The notes under the pieces are model-generated. The model saw only the letters and a program-made list of their open reading frames with translations, was not told where the DNA came from and did not search any database. A stretch of 64,000 nt of DNA from Planctomicrobium piriforme (lineage in GTDB: Bacteria > Planctomycetota > Planctomycetia > Planctomycetales > Planctomycetaceae). A program made the translations under genes and the position numbers. This document shows, one piece after another, positions 46,174-54,847 of the stretch (position 1 is its first letter; the number at the start of each line of letters is the position of its first letter). The DNA lies in NCBI RefSeq assembly GCF_900113665.1, contig NZ_FOQD01000011.1:62001-126000 (forward strand), written 5' to 3'.

Positions 46174-46193
46174 AAGAGGGGTTAGGGGACAGG
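46174..46193 (-). repeat. C-rich leader tract upstream of the CCA transferase gene
   Basis: On the minus strand it reads CCCTGTCCCCTAACCCCTCT. It ends 52 nt before the ATG at 46121. It faces away from the plus-strand tract at 46271. Confidence 0.7.
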
Positions 46194-46270
46194 GAACAGC
46201 AGCTTCTGCGTCCTGACCCTTTGCAGTAAATGGCTCGGATGCGAGTTTTCGGATCGACTCCAAAATTATT

Positions 46271-46302
46271 GCAGTCCCCTGTCCCCTCACCCCTTTCCCC
46301 TG
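46271..46302 (+). repeat. C-rich leader tract upstream of the SDR gene
   Basis: GCAGTCCCCTGTCCCCTCAC then CCCTTTCCCCTG ends 35 nt before the ATG at 46338. With the tract at 46174 it makes an outward-facing inverted pair in the divergent promoter region. Confidence 0.7.
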
Positions 46303-46337
46303 AGAGTTGCTGAGAACTTCAATAGGAACGACAAGAG

Positions 46338-47069
46338 ATGTCTCTGGCTGGAAAAACGGCGGTTGTGACGGGCGGCGGAACGGGAATCGGCGAGGCCTGT
46401 GCCATCGCTTTGGCCGAGGCAGGCTGCCAGGTGGTGATCGCCGGTCGCCGGGAAGACAAGCTTAAGACTGCCGCCGCAAAATTCACGGGTCAACCAGCGA
46501 TTCTCTATCGCGCCTGCGATGCTTCGGAACGGGACGAAGCCAACGATCTGATCAGTTGGGCGACCGAAAAACTGGGCAAGATCGACATTCTTCTGAACAG
46601 CGCCGGCATCAACATCGTCAAACGACAGATGTCGGTGATCGACCCCGCCGACTGGGACAAGTTGCTGAAGGTGAATGCGACCGCTGCCTTCAACACGATG
46701 CATGCCGTGCTCCCCCAGATGCGGGAACGCAAGGACGGCCTGATTATCAATGTCTGCTCGGTGGCAGGTCTACGGGCGAGCATGCTGGGAGGCGTGGCTT
46801 ACAGCGCGTCCAAATTCGCGATGACGGCCCTGGGCACATGTGTTGGCCTGGAAGAACGCAACAACGGAATCCGCGTGACGAATGTTCACCCGGGCGAAGT
46901 GGAAACACCGATTCTCGACGCCCGGCCCGTCCCGGTCAGTGCCGAACACCGTGCCAGAATCCTGCAGCCATCCGATATCGCGTCGATGGTCGTGGCAATT
47001 GCCCATCTTCCCCCACGCGCCCACGTTCCGGACATCATCGTCAAGCCAACGACCCAGGAGTTTTGCTGA
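46338..47069 (+). CDS. Short-chain dehydrogenase/reductase
   Basis: A 243-aa classical SDR. The NAD(P) site is VVTGGGTGIGEACAIALAEA (residues 10-29), NSAGIN follows near 93, and the catalytic centre is CSVAG with YSASKFAMT. RRXX after the second strand (AGRRED) suggests NADP preference. The substrate is unknown. It is followed by a small dispersed hairpin and then waaA. Confidence 0.9.
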   Translation: MSLAGKTAVVTGGGTGIGEACAIALAEAGCQVVIAGRREDKLKTAAAKFTGQPAILYRACDASERDEANDLISWATEKLGKIDILLNSAGINIVKRQMSVIDPADWDKLLKVNATAAFNTMHAVLPQMRERKDGLIINVCSVAGLRASMLGGVAYSASKFAMTALGTCVGLEERNNGIRVTNVHPGEVETPILDARPVPVSAEHRARILQPSDIASMVVAIAHLPPRAHVPDIIVKPTTQEFC

Positions 47070-47075
47070 GTTCAC

Positions 47076-47104
47076 GGTGGCACAGACATTTCTGTCTGTG
47101 CAAA
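47076..47104. repeat. Dispersed hairpin CACAGACA-TTTC-TGTCTGTG, copy 1
   Basis: GGTGGCACAGACATTTCTGT then CTGTGCAAA holds a perfect 8-bp stem with a TTTC loop, just after the SDR stop. A second copy with the same 28-nt core is at 57586-57613, also just after a gene. It could act as a 3'-end element. Confidence 0.75.
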
Positions 47105-47206
47105 TGACGGCCAAACGGCAACTCGATCTGTCCTGGAAACGGGCATTTGAGTAACGTCATCCTCGGAAATTACCTCACAGATCACGGACACCGATCAGGG
47201 ACGATC

Positions 47207-48520
47207 GTGCTGACGTTGCTGCTCAACATCGTGTATTGCGGCCTGGTGACCTTGGTCGCCCCGCTGATCCTGTGGAAACGGGTCCGGACGGGCAAATACA
47301 AGCGGGGCTGGGGGCAGAAATTCCGGGGAACGCTTCCCATTCGAACGGATGCTTCGACTCCCCGCGTCTGGCTGCATGCGGTCAGCGTGGGGGAAGTGCT
47401 GCAACTGCAACAGGTGGTGGCCGCGTTGCGGCAATCGCAACCCAGCGTCCAGATCATGGTCACCACGACCACGGAAACGGGACACGCCGTTGCCAATGAA
47501 AAGCTGCGCGGCTGCGAGGTCGCGTTCTTTCCGCTCGACTTCAGCTGGAGCGTCAATGAGGCGCTCCGCCGCGTTCAGCCGGATCTGATCGTACTGGTCG
47601 AACTGGAACTCTGGCCGAACTTCATTCTCACCGCAAAACGACTTGGCATTCCGTTGATGCTCATTAACGGACGGCTCAGTGCCCGAAGTTTTCGGGGCTA
47701 CGCCCGGATTCGTCCCCTCGTGCAGCGGCTGCTGCAATCGTTTTCGATGATTGCAGTGCAAGCAGAAGAATACCGCGAGCGATTTCTGGCGCTGGGGGCT
47801 GACCCAGCCACGACCCTCGTCACAGGATCGATCAAGTTCGATGGGGTGGTCACCGACCGCCAGAATTTGCGGACGCAGGGACTGCGCGAATGGCTGTCAC
47901 TGCAGTCGGGTGAGCTGGCCTTCGTCGCCGGCAGTACGCAGGAGCCGGAAGAAGAGTTGGCGCTGGGCGTCTATGAGACGCTGTCCGCAGAGTTTCCACA
48001 GTTGCGACTCGTGCTGGTCCCGCGACATCCCGAACGGGGTAACAGTGTTGCCGCCTTGCTTGAAAGCCGGGGACATGCACTCGTGAGACGTTCGCGGTCG
48101 GATTCTCTTTGTTCGCCCCGTGCCGTCGGACTGCTCGACACCGTGGGAGAACTGGGAGCGTGCTGGGGTCTGGCGGACGTGGCGTTCGTCGGCGGTAGTT
48201 TTACCAGTCGCGGCGGACAGAACATGCTGGAGCCCGCCGCGTTTGGCGCGGCTGTCTGCTACGGGCCGAACACCTGGAATTTTCGTCAAGTGGTCGAATT
48301 GCTCGAACAACGTGACGCCACGACGACCGTTCGTTCCGCCGAGGAGTTGACCGCGTTTGTCCGCACCATGCTGACCGACCGTTCGCAGGCTTCCGAACGG
48401 GGCGCCCGGGCCAGGAAACTCGTCCTCAGCCAGCAGGGCGCCACCGCCAAAACGGTGGAATTGATCGTCCAATGTCTGAACGGGGCGAAGGCCGTTTCTC
48501 CCGACCGCGCCGTCGCGTAA
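47207..48520 (+). CDS. waaA: 3-deoxy-D-manno-octulosonic acid (Kdo) transferase
   Basis: A 437-aa GT30 enzyme that adds Kdo to lipid A precursor at the inner membrane. The N-terminus is hydrophobic (LTLLLNIVYCGLVTLVAPLI), followed by VWLHAVSVGEVLQLQQVVAA, VTTTTETGHAV, LVELELWPNFI and INGRLSARSFRGYAR, all WaaA hallmarks. The C-terminal GT-B half has FVGGSFTSRGGQNMLEPAAF. GTG 47207 follows AGGGA at normal spacing, while a TTG at 47147 is less likely. It indicates lipopolysaccharide synthesis in this organism. Confidence 0.92.
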   Translation: MLTLLLNIVYCGLVTLVAPLILWKRVRTGKYKRGWGQKFRGTLPIRTDASTPRVWLHAVSVGEVLQLQQVVAALRQSQPSVQIMVTTTTETGHAVANEKLRGCEVAFFPLDFSWSVNEALRRVQPDLIVLVELELWPNFILTAKRLGIPLMLINGRLSARSFRGYARIRPLVQRLLQSFSMIAVQAEEYRERFLALGADPATTLVTGSIKFDGVVTDRQNLRTQGLREWLSLQSGELAFVAGSTQEPEEELALGVYETLSAEFPQLRLVLVPRHPERGNSVAALLESRGHALVRRSRSDSLCSPRAVGLLDTVGELGACWGLADVAFVGGSFTSRGGQNMLEPAAFGAAVCYGPNTWNFRQVVELLEQRDATTTVRSAEELTAFVRTMLTDRSQASERGARARKLVLSQQGATAKTVELIVQCLNGAKAVSPDRAVA

Positions 48521-48542
48521 TGGGGTTGGCGAGACCTCAGAC

Positions 48543-48558
48543 GAGACGTGAACGTCTC
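48543..48558. repeat. Short hairpin GAGACG-TGAA-CGTCTC
   Basis: A perfect 6-bp stem with a TGAA tetraloop, 23 nt after the waaA stop. It may be a weak terminator or part of a dispersed repeat. Confidence 0.35.
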
Positions 48559-48646
48559 TGCCGGGTATGATTTCCGGTACGGTTGATTCGCTCCGGAATG
48601 CCGGACTCGGCCGGATCGTGACCGCTCATTCACGTTGACGGATCTC

Positions 48647-49819
48647 ATGTCCAAGAAGCTCTATCTGCTGATCGCGGCCAGCGTGCTGATGTGCGGACTG
48701 CTGCTGGCGGCGGTGCTTGTTCCCCCTATTACGGCCACGCCTGCCCGTGTCCTCACCAAGGAACCGGCTGGACGGCCTGCGGATATGGTCTGGGTTCCAG
48801 GCGGCGTGTTCGAGATGGGAACCGACGAATATCTGGGGCCAGGCGACGCGAATCCCGATCGCCTCAAGCTCGACGAGCACCCTGCGCACAACGTCGAACT
48901 CGACAGCTTCTGGATGGATGCGACTCCGGTCACCAATCGCGAATTCGCCAAATTCGTCGAACAGACCGGCTACAAAACATTCGCCGAGCGGCAGCTGACA
49001 AAAGATGATTTTGCATCTCGGGGAGCGGATGTGTCGCTCTTCAAAGAGAACGTCATCAATCCCGGCTCGATGTGCTTCAATCCCGCCTTTAACAAGCAAC
49101 AGCTGGTGACCGGCGTCCCAGGTTGGGAGCATCAGGTCTGGAAAATTGTGGACGGCGCCGACTGGCGGCATCCCGATGGGCCGGAGTCGTCGGTGGAAAA
49201 GCTGCTGGATCACCCGGTCGTGCATATCGCCTGGGAAGATGCTGCGTCCTATTGCGAATGGGCCGGCAAACGACTGCCTACGGAAGCAGAGTTCGAATAT
49301 GCCTCGCGCAGCGGCGGCAAAGACCTGAAATATCCCTGGGGGGAGGAATTCCTACCGGACGGGAAGTACATGGCGAACTTCTGGCAGGGAGAGTTTCCGA
49401 CCGACCGCCGGAACGAAGACGGCTTTCTCACCACGTCGCCCGTCAAATCGTTCCCACCCAATGCACTGGGGCTGTACGACATTGCCGGCAACGTCTGGGA
49501 ATGGTGCTCCGATCTCTACGCGGCCGACTATTACGCACACTCCCCGCGAATCAATCCCAAGGGGCCGTCAGAGAGTTTCGACCCGCAGCAGCCTGGGGTC
49601 GTGGTGCGGGTGCAACGCGGGGGCTCGTTCCTCTGCAATGTGAACAACTGCACGGGCTATCGCACGCGAGCTCGGGGCCGGGGTGAAGTCGCATCCAGCA
49701 GTTACCACAACGGGTTTCGTTGCGTGGTCGACCCGTCCATGCTCGCTGCGTATCATGAGCGACAGCAGCAGATTGCGGCTTTCAAACCGACAGGGACTCC
49801 CGTCGCTCCCGGCCAGTGA
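48647..49819 (+). CDS. Formylglycine-generating enzyme (FGE/SUMF1 type)
   Basis: A 390-aa protein that probably converts the sulfatase active-site Cys to formylglycine. The N-terminal hydrophobic helix (LYLLIAASVLMCGLLLAAVL) anchors or exports it. The FGE domain runs from MVWVPGGVFEMGTDEYLGPG to GFRCV, with DEHPAHNVELDSFWMDATPV, RLPTEAEFEYASRSGG and GNVWEWCSDLY. The active-site pair is present: RGGSFLC330-NVNN-C335, the same spacing as C336/C341 in human FGE. Planctomycetes carry many sulfatases, though none is in this window. ATG 48647 is chosen over TTG 48635. Confidence 0.9.
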   Translation: MSKKLYLLIAASVLMCGLLLAAVLVPPITATPARVLTKEPAGRPADMVWVPGGVFEMGTDEYLGPGDANPDRLKLDEHPAHNVELDSFWMDATPVTNREFAKFVEQTGYKTFAERQLTKDDFASRGADVSLFKENVINPGSMCFNPAFNKQQLVTGVPGWEHQVWKIVDGADWRHPDGPESSVEKLLDHPVVHIAWEDAASYCEWAGKRLPTEAEFEYASRSGGKDLKYPWGEEFLPDGKYMANFWQGEFPTDRRNEDGFLTTSPVKSFPPNALGLYDIAGNVWEWCSDLYAADYYAHSPRINPKGPSESFDPQQPGVVVRVQRGGSFLCNVNNCTGYRTRARGRGEVASSSYHNGFRCVVDPSMLAAYHERQQQIAAFKPTGTPVAPGQ

Positions 49820-49944
49820 ACTCCCTCCCGGAGGGGGCGAATGAGCCCGCGCGTTTGACGTTCCCTTTGGCGGGACGCTACCTTGCCGACGCGGGTTTTG
49901 AATCAGGATCTATACAGTAGCGGTCGACTGCCGCAGGATTGAGA

Positions 49945-50220
49945 ATGCCCAGGGGCAAAACAGCCAAACCGACCCCCGGACAGCACGTCAAAGTGGCTGA
50001 TGGCGTCACGATGCCTGAGTTTCCGGATCTGCCCATCAACGGCTGGACCGGCAAGGTGATGGAGACGACCGGTTCGGGGGCGAAAATGAAAGTCATCCTG
50101 GAATGGGACGCGGCGACATTGCCCTCCATTCCAGAGAGCTACCGCGAGCAGTGCGAAGCCCAGGGCCTGCTGTACTCGATGGCCTGCCTGCCTGCCGCCG
50201 ACATCGAAGTCGCCGAGTAG
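49945..50220 (+). CDS. Small hypothetical protein, SH3-like barrel
   Basis: A 91-aa protein. PGQHVKVADGVTMPEF followed by NGWTGKVMETTGSGAKMKVI suggests a small SH3/KOW-like barrel. A short helical end follows. GCAGGA lies upstream of ATG 49945 at normal spacing. I do not recognise a named family. Confidence 0.6.
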   Translation: MPRGKTAKPTPGQHVKVADGVTMPEFPDLPINGWTGKVMETTGSGAKMKVILEWDAATLPSIPESYREQCEAQGLLYSMACLPAADIEVAE

Positions 50221-50265
50221 AGGCGCTTAGTCCGCAGCTGCCTGTTCACATATGCCGTTTGTGAG

Positions 50266-50304
50266 ACGCCAATCAGCCGCTGGGCCTTAGCCCACGGTTC
50301 TTTC
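50266..50304 (+). repeat. REP-like hairpin, TGGGC variant
   Basis: AATCAGCCGCTGGGCCTTAG then CCCACGGTTC folds as the copies at 25074 and 25281 do, with loop CTTA. It lies in the gap between the convergent ends of the SH3-like gene and the GT39 gene. Confidence 0.75.
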
Positions 50305-50307
50305 GGA

Positions 50308-52593
50308 TTACTGCTCGGTATACCCCGCCGGGGCGACCGGTGCGGGCGCCTGTTCCAACTTGAGAACCGGTGCGGCCGCCGGGACGGGACGGTTCTCCAC
50401 CGGCAGCGTCGTGGTCGGCAGGTTGTCTGGAGCTCCGAAGAACAACGGGTCAGCGAAACCTTGAGCGGGCGCCGGCTTCGCCATGGTGGGAACAGTTGAT
50501 TGCGGGTGCGGCAGCGAATTCATCGGGATCGATGATGTCGGCTGCTCGCTTCTGACTGGCAGCGTCGCGGTGGGAGCGTTGTTATAGATCGGATACGTCG
50601 TCGCCGCAGGCTGAGCGGCCTTTGCGGGAACACGACCGAATGGGTCGATATGCGGGCCGTTGGTGGTCGGCAACGCCTGACTGATTGGCTGACTCACATT
50701 TGAGGTCGGCCAGTTTTCACGGGTCATCGCCGGGACTGAGGAAGGCGGGAACGATGCCGTCGGCAGCGACGACTGCGGCGCGGAGACCGTGCCATGCGAA
50801 TAGGTGTTCAACGCCTGCGGGGCTCGCGTCGGCTCAACATGCGGCGCGGCTGGCAGCGAACTGGCGGGGTACTGGTAACTTGCCGGCAGCGACGTGGGGT
50901 ATGTATTCGAGTGTGACATCACCGGCTGAGCTGAAGATGCCGGGACAATGGCAGCGCGCGGGTAGTTGGCCGGCAGCGTTGAAATCGGCGTTGTCGCAAC
51001 GGGGAATGTGGCGGGGGGCGTCGCCTGAGCGATGGCCGGATGCACGACCGCCATACCGATGCGAATGTCTGGCAGATCGGCGGCGCCACGCCATTTCATG
51101 CTGAGCGGTTCCAGCAGACTGACGCGGCCGAAACGCTGTGAAAGATCGTAGGCGGAATGCTGCTGGGCGGCGCTCATGTCCCAGATCACGATCCCCCCCT
51201 GCCGGCTGAGCAACTGATCATTCACGCCAGAGGCGTTTGCAGGATTCAGGTCTTCATACAGAGCAATTTTCGAAGATGACGTGGCGTGCCAGGCGGCGTT
51301 GCGTGCAAGTTCCCTCGGACCGGCGATGACGGGCACATGGCCGTTGTAGCCGGCCCGTCTCCAGGCGAGCTCGATCCCGCGCGCCAGTTCGGAACCGGGG
51401 AATTGGGTATTGAAACCCTGTCGGCTCACATGCGGCAGCATGACGTTAATGGCGACGAGCGATGCGGCGAAGAAGCCGACTGCCGTCCCGATTCTAAGCA
51501 GTGAGCGTCGCCAGGCCAGTCGTGTCTCACTGACATGTCCCCACAGCAACAGGGCGATGCCCAGGAACGTCCAGTTCGTGACGCTGGCAAAGATCGCGGA
51601 CGATGGCCCGGCCAGCAACGAGAGTGCAAAGATCACAACCGGCGGCAGGCAGGTCATCCATAACAGGTACTGTCGCGCGAAGTCGCGATCGGTTTCTTCA
51701 CCAGTCGCCGGTTCTTCAAAGCTGAACCACGCAATCAGCGGGGCGAGCAGCAGAATGACGGGAATCAGACAGAGCAACTGGGTTCCGAGGTAGGCAAGCG
51801 GCTGTTCGAGATGGTGTGCGACCGACGACGCGGGGGCGAGTCCGTTTTGAATCGTTTGGAACTGGTGTCGTCCCAGCCACAGCATGTGCGGCAGCAGGAT
51901 GACCGCCATCATCAGCCCGGCCAGAAACGGCCAGGAAGAATCCCAGCAGCGCCGTGCCCGTTCATCCCACAGGGTGAAGACGAACATGGTCACCAAGAGC
52001 AGAAATGTGCCGTAACTGGAGAGCAGACCGAGCGCCAGCAGCAGGCCAGTGGCGGCCCAGTAGCGGCGTTTTTCCTGGGTCAGGGCTTCATAGAAGCTGA
52101 GAATCGCAAGCGACCAGAAGACGCTGGCGAGGTGAGCACTCGAAAATTCCGAAGCGGCGATGGTGCAGGAGTAGCCTCCCAGCAGCACGATCGCACCGCA
52201 AAGTGCCGTCCAGGGATGCAGGAACTTGCGGGCCATAATCCATGCGACCCAGACACCGACCACGCCACAGGCTTGAGCCAGCAGATACAGCGGCCAGATC
52301 GAAGGAGCGGCCCAGGCACTGACGGCAGCGGCGACCCAAACGCCCATGGGGGGCTGAGTCGGGTAGCCCCAGGCGAAGTCACGCCCGGCCGAGAGCAGTT
52401 CCAGTGTTTCCGAGGGGACGTTCGGCTGCGTTTCTGCAGTCAGAAATGTCCACAGCAGCATATGCAGCAGCACAACGCACCAGAAGAACCCCAGCGTGGG
52501 ATCCAGCCGGTTCTGCTTCAGCATCGCGGTAATCGGTGATTTCGCTCGAAAGCGAACGCGGGCTCCGTCCCATGTCATCTGCCGGGTCTCCAT
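50308..52593 (-). CDS. GT39-type membrane glycosyltransferase with long Pro/Ser/Thr-rich tail
   Basis: A 761-aa protein. After about 30 residues come about ten membrane helices (to about residue 400), including AETQPNVPSETLELLSAGRD near the first loop, which carries the acidic residues expected of PMT/ArnT-like lipid-linked sugar transferases. A soluble domain of about 120 residues follows (PVIAGPRELARNAAWHATSS, GRVSLLEPLSMKWRGAADLP). The last about 230 residues are low complexity (Pro, Ala, Ser and Thr with repeated TLPV/SLP words). The tail should face the periplasm. Sugar and acceptor are unknown. ATG 52593; GTG is at 52596. Confidence 0.8.
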   Translation of the reverse strand: METRQMTWDGARVRFRAKSPITAMLKQNRLDPTLGFFWCVVLLHMLLWTFLTAETQPNVPSETLELLSAGRDFAWGYPTQPPMGVWVAAAVSAWAAPSIWPLYLLAQACGVVGVWVAWIMARKFLHPWTALCGAIVLLGGYSCTIAASEFSSAHLASVFWSLAILSFYEALTQEKRRYWAATGLLLALGLLSSYGTFLLLVTMFVFTLWDERARRCWDSSWPFLAGLMMAVILLPHMLWLGRHQFQTIQNGLAPASSVAHHLEQPLAYLGTQLLCLIPVILLLAPLIAWFSFEEPATGEETDRDFARQYLLWMTCLPPVVIFALSLLAGPSSAIFASVTNWTFLGIALLLWGHVSETRLAWRRSLLRIGTAVGFFAASLVAINVMLPHVSRQGFNTQFPGSELARGIELAWRRAGYNGHVPVIAGPRELARNAAWHATSSSKIALYEDLNPANASGVNDQLLSRQGGIVIWDMSAAQQHSAYDLSQRFGRVSLLEPLSMKWRGAADLPDIRIGMAVVHPAIAQATPPATFPVATTPISTLPANYPRAAIVPASSAQPVMSHSNTYPTSLPASYQYPASSLPAAPHVEPTRAPQALNTYSHGTVSAPQSSLPTASFPPSSVPAMTRENWPTSNVSQPISQALPTTNGPHIDPFGRVPAKAAQPAATTYPIYNNAPTATLPVRSEQPTSSIPMNSLPHPQSTVPTMAKPAPAQGFADPLFFGAPDNLPTTTLPVENRPVPAAAPVLKLEQAPAPVAPAGYTEQ

Positions 52594-52681
52594 CACGGTC
52601 GTGGACCGTCCCCAGTGTAGCGCACTGACTCCGTCAGTGCGTTGTCTTCATTGCCACCTGGACCTGCCAAGTGCGTTCAAT

Positions 52682-53800
52682 TCAGGCCGCCATCTCTTCG
52701 TACAAAGCGAGCGTTTTCTGCAGCATGTAGTGCTTCAAATAAGGATGATCGCTCGGCAGCGATGCCCCCTCGGCCAGCACCTGTTTCACTTTTTCGACCG
52801 CTTGTTCAATATTGCCGGGCGGCACCAGTCCCTGAGGATAGATGTGCCGCAACAGTTCCGATGTTCCGCCGCTGTCCCAACCGACCACCGGCGTGCCAAT
52901 GTTCAGCGCCTCGACCGTGGCGCGGCCGAACGCTTCCGGGGGCTTGGAACTGAGGGCCATGATCACGTTCGAGACCGCGTAAATTTCGCGGATATCGGAA
53001 CGATGGCCGGCGAAGGTGACGTTGGACTCGAGCTTTTCACGACGAACGTGTTCGCGAATTTCGCTGGCATAGCCCTGTCGCCGAGGATCTTCCGCACCGA
53101 CGATTAACGCATGTACGTCGGGAACTTCACGACGCAGGCGATCGATGATTTCGAGGAACTCGTGGTGACCCTTGTAGCGGGTCATCCGGCCCACCAGTGA
53201 AACGACAGGGCGGCCGATCAACTGGGGATAGTCTTTGTACCACTGGTCCAGCCATTGGCTGCTTGGCTGATACCCGCGAGGGAATTCGTCCGGGTCGATG
53301 CCGCGGGGAATCAGGCGAATTCGCGACGGATCGAGTTTCGGGTAACTGGTCCGCAGGTATTGGTCGACCGCCTCAGAGATTGAAATCACCCGTTCACCGC
53401 TGGCCATGATCGCGCTGTAGCGATTGACGCTGTACAGGCCATGAGCGGTGGTAATAAAGCGGGGGCGTTGTTTTTTCGACATCCCGCGCCACGCGAGCCA
53501 GGCAATCCAAGCCGGCACCCGGGATCGGGCATGCACAATGTGGACGTTTTCGTCACGCAGCAGTTTGCGGAGCGGCCAGACCCATTTCAGCGAGAGCAGG
53601 GATTTCTTGCCGATGTTCCAGGTGACGTGTTCCCCGCCATCTTTGATCAGTTGCGGGACGAGGCGACCGCCGCCGGAGATGACGATCGAGCGATGTCCCT
53701 GACGCACGAGTTCGTCATTGACCTCGAGCGTGCCCCGTTCCACCCCGCCGGATTCCAGCGAGGGGACCATTTGGACCACTGTTAATCGGCGTCGAGGCAT
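52682..53800 (-). CDS. GT4-family glycosyltransferase
   Basis: A 372-aa GT-B enzyme. The N-terminus VVQMVPSLESGGVERGTLEV is the usual acceptor-domain start of GT4 enzymes. The donor half has VSLVGRMTRYKGHHEFLEII and ALSSKPPEAFGRATVEALNI, with the E-x7-E motif. It probably builds envelope glycan. It lies in the same strand block as GT39, 88 nt upstream, and may be cotranscribed with it. Confidence 0.9.
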   Translation of the reverse strand: MPRRRLTVVQMVPSLESGGVERGTLEVNDELVRQGHRSIVISGGGRLVPQLIKDGGEHVTWNIGKKSLLSLKWVWPLRKLLRDENVHIVHARSRVPAWIAWLAWRGMSKKQRPRFITTAHGLYSVNRYSAIMASGERVISISEAVDQYLRTSYPKLDPSRIRLIPRGIDPDEFPRGYQPSSQWLDQWYKDYPQLIGRPVVSLVGRMTRYKGHHEFLEIIDRLRREVPDVHALIVGAEDPRRQGYASEIREHVRREKLESNVTFAGHRSDIREIYAVSNVIMALSSKPPEAFGRATVEALNIGTPVVGWDSGGTSELLRHIYPQGLVPPGNIEQAVEKVKQVLAEGASLPSDHPYLKHYMLQKTLALYEEMAA

Positions 53801-53915
53801 GCTGAACCGAGGGGGTGGAGGCCAGGAAAAGAGAAGCGCGGCGGGAACTTACTGCAATTTCGAGAAACAGGTCAATGTGATGTCCGGCAGGCAGTGCCGG
53901 TCAGCGTACTCGGCC

Positions 53916-53981
53916 AGCGTCCCGGACGCTTTTGACAGGGACATTCCAGAAGACAGAACGGGCCTCAGCGTCCGGGACGCT
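53916..53981. repeat. GTCCCGGAC-arm inverted repeat, copy F
   Basis: AGCGTCCCGGACGCT (53916-53930) and AGCGTCCGGGACGCT (53967-53981) are perfect reverse complements. Each arm is also nearly self-palindromic (7+1+7). The core is 36 nt. The ends differ from the other copies, since ATTGT is replaced by AGCGT. It lies upstream of hisA. Confidence 0.7.
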
Positions 53982-54069
53982 TCCCTGGAACGCTCATCCC
54001 CAGTTGCTTGACGCCGGTTCCTTGTCCCCCGACGATGTGGCCCCCGATTTCCCACGGCATGATCCGGAA

Positions 54070-54819
54070 ATGACGATGCAAATTCTTCCAGCCATTGATC
54101 TTCGCGGCGGCAAGTGCGTGCGGCTGCGGCAAGGGGACTACGCTCAGGAGACCGTGTTCGGAGACGATCCCGTCGCGATGGCCCTGCGCTGGGAAGCCGA
54201 AGGAGGCGACTGGCTGCACCTCGTGGATCTCGATGGCGCGAAGGCAGGCAAACCAGTCAATGTGGACGTAATCCGCAAGATTGTGAAGTCGCTGAAGATT
54301 CCTTGTGAGTTGGGCGGCGGAATCCGGACGGAAGAAACCGTGCGGCAGATGCTTGAAGAGGTCGGAGTGCAACGGGTGATCATTGGCACCCAGGCCCTGA
54401 AGCAACCGGAATGGTTTCGTGGGATCGTCGAACGGTTCCCGAATCAGGTGTGCCTGGGACTGGACGCCCGGAATTCGATGGTCGCGACGGAGGGCTGGCT
54501 GGATGTGTCGCAGACCTCGGCCCTGGAACTTGCCCGTGAGTATGTCGGCCTGCCCCTCGCGGCGGTGATCTACACCAATATCGCCAACGACGGCATGATG
54601 CAGGGGATCGACGACGGCACCCTGGCCGACTTCAGAGCCCTCGCTCGCATGGGCTTAAAGGTGATCGCCTCCGGCGGCGTGACAACGCTGGAAGATATCC
54701 GCAAACTGCGCGACATCTCGCTGGAAGAACCGAACCTCGTCGGCGCCATCACCGGTCGTGCGATCTACGAAGGCACGGTCACGGTCCCGGAAGCGGTGAA
54801 AATCGCCCGCTCGGTTTGA
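54070..54819 (+). CDS. hisA: Phosphoribosylformimino-AICAR ribotide isomerase
   Basis: A 249-aa TIM-barrel enzyme of histidine biosynthesis, ProFAR isomerisation (fourth step). The first strand QILPAIDLRGGKCVRLRQGD carries the catalytic Asp, then WLHLVDLDGAKAGK, PCELGGGIRTEETV, LGLDARN with the second Asp, and IASGGVTTLEDIR. The length is normal. The frame opens at 53932, but ATG 54070 (or 54076) fits the family. Other his genes are not in the window. Confidence 0.95.
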   Translation: MTMQILPAIDLRGGKCVRLRQGDYAQETVFGDDPVAMALRWEAEGGDWLHLVDLDGAKAGKPVNVDVIRKIVKSLKIPCELGGGIRTEETVRQMLEEVGVQRVIIGTQALKQPEWFRGIVERFPNQVCLGLDARNSMVATEGWLDVSQTSALELAREYVGLPLAAVIYTNIANDGMMQGIDDGTLADFRALARMGLKVIASGGVTTLEDIRKLRDISLEEPNLVGAITGRAIYEGTVTVPEAVKIARSV

Positions 54820-54847
54820 ATCTCAAATTCCAGGCCGCGTGCGGGTT

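Noticed and set aside
48647..49819. FGE gene as part of a sulfatase operon
   Set aside because: No sulfatase (CxPxR motif protein) is present in the window.
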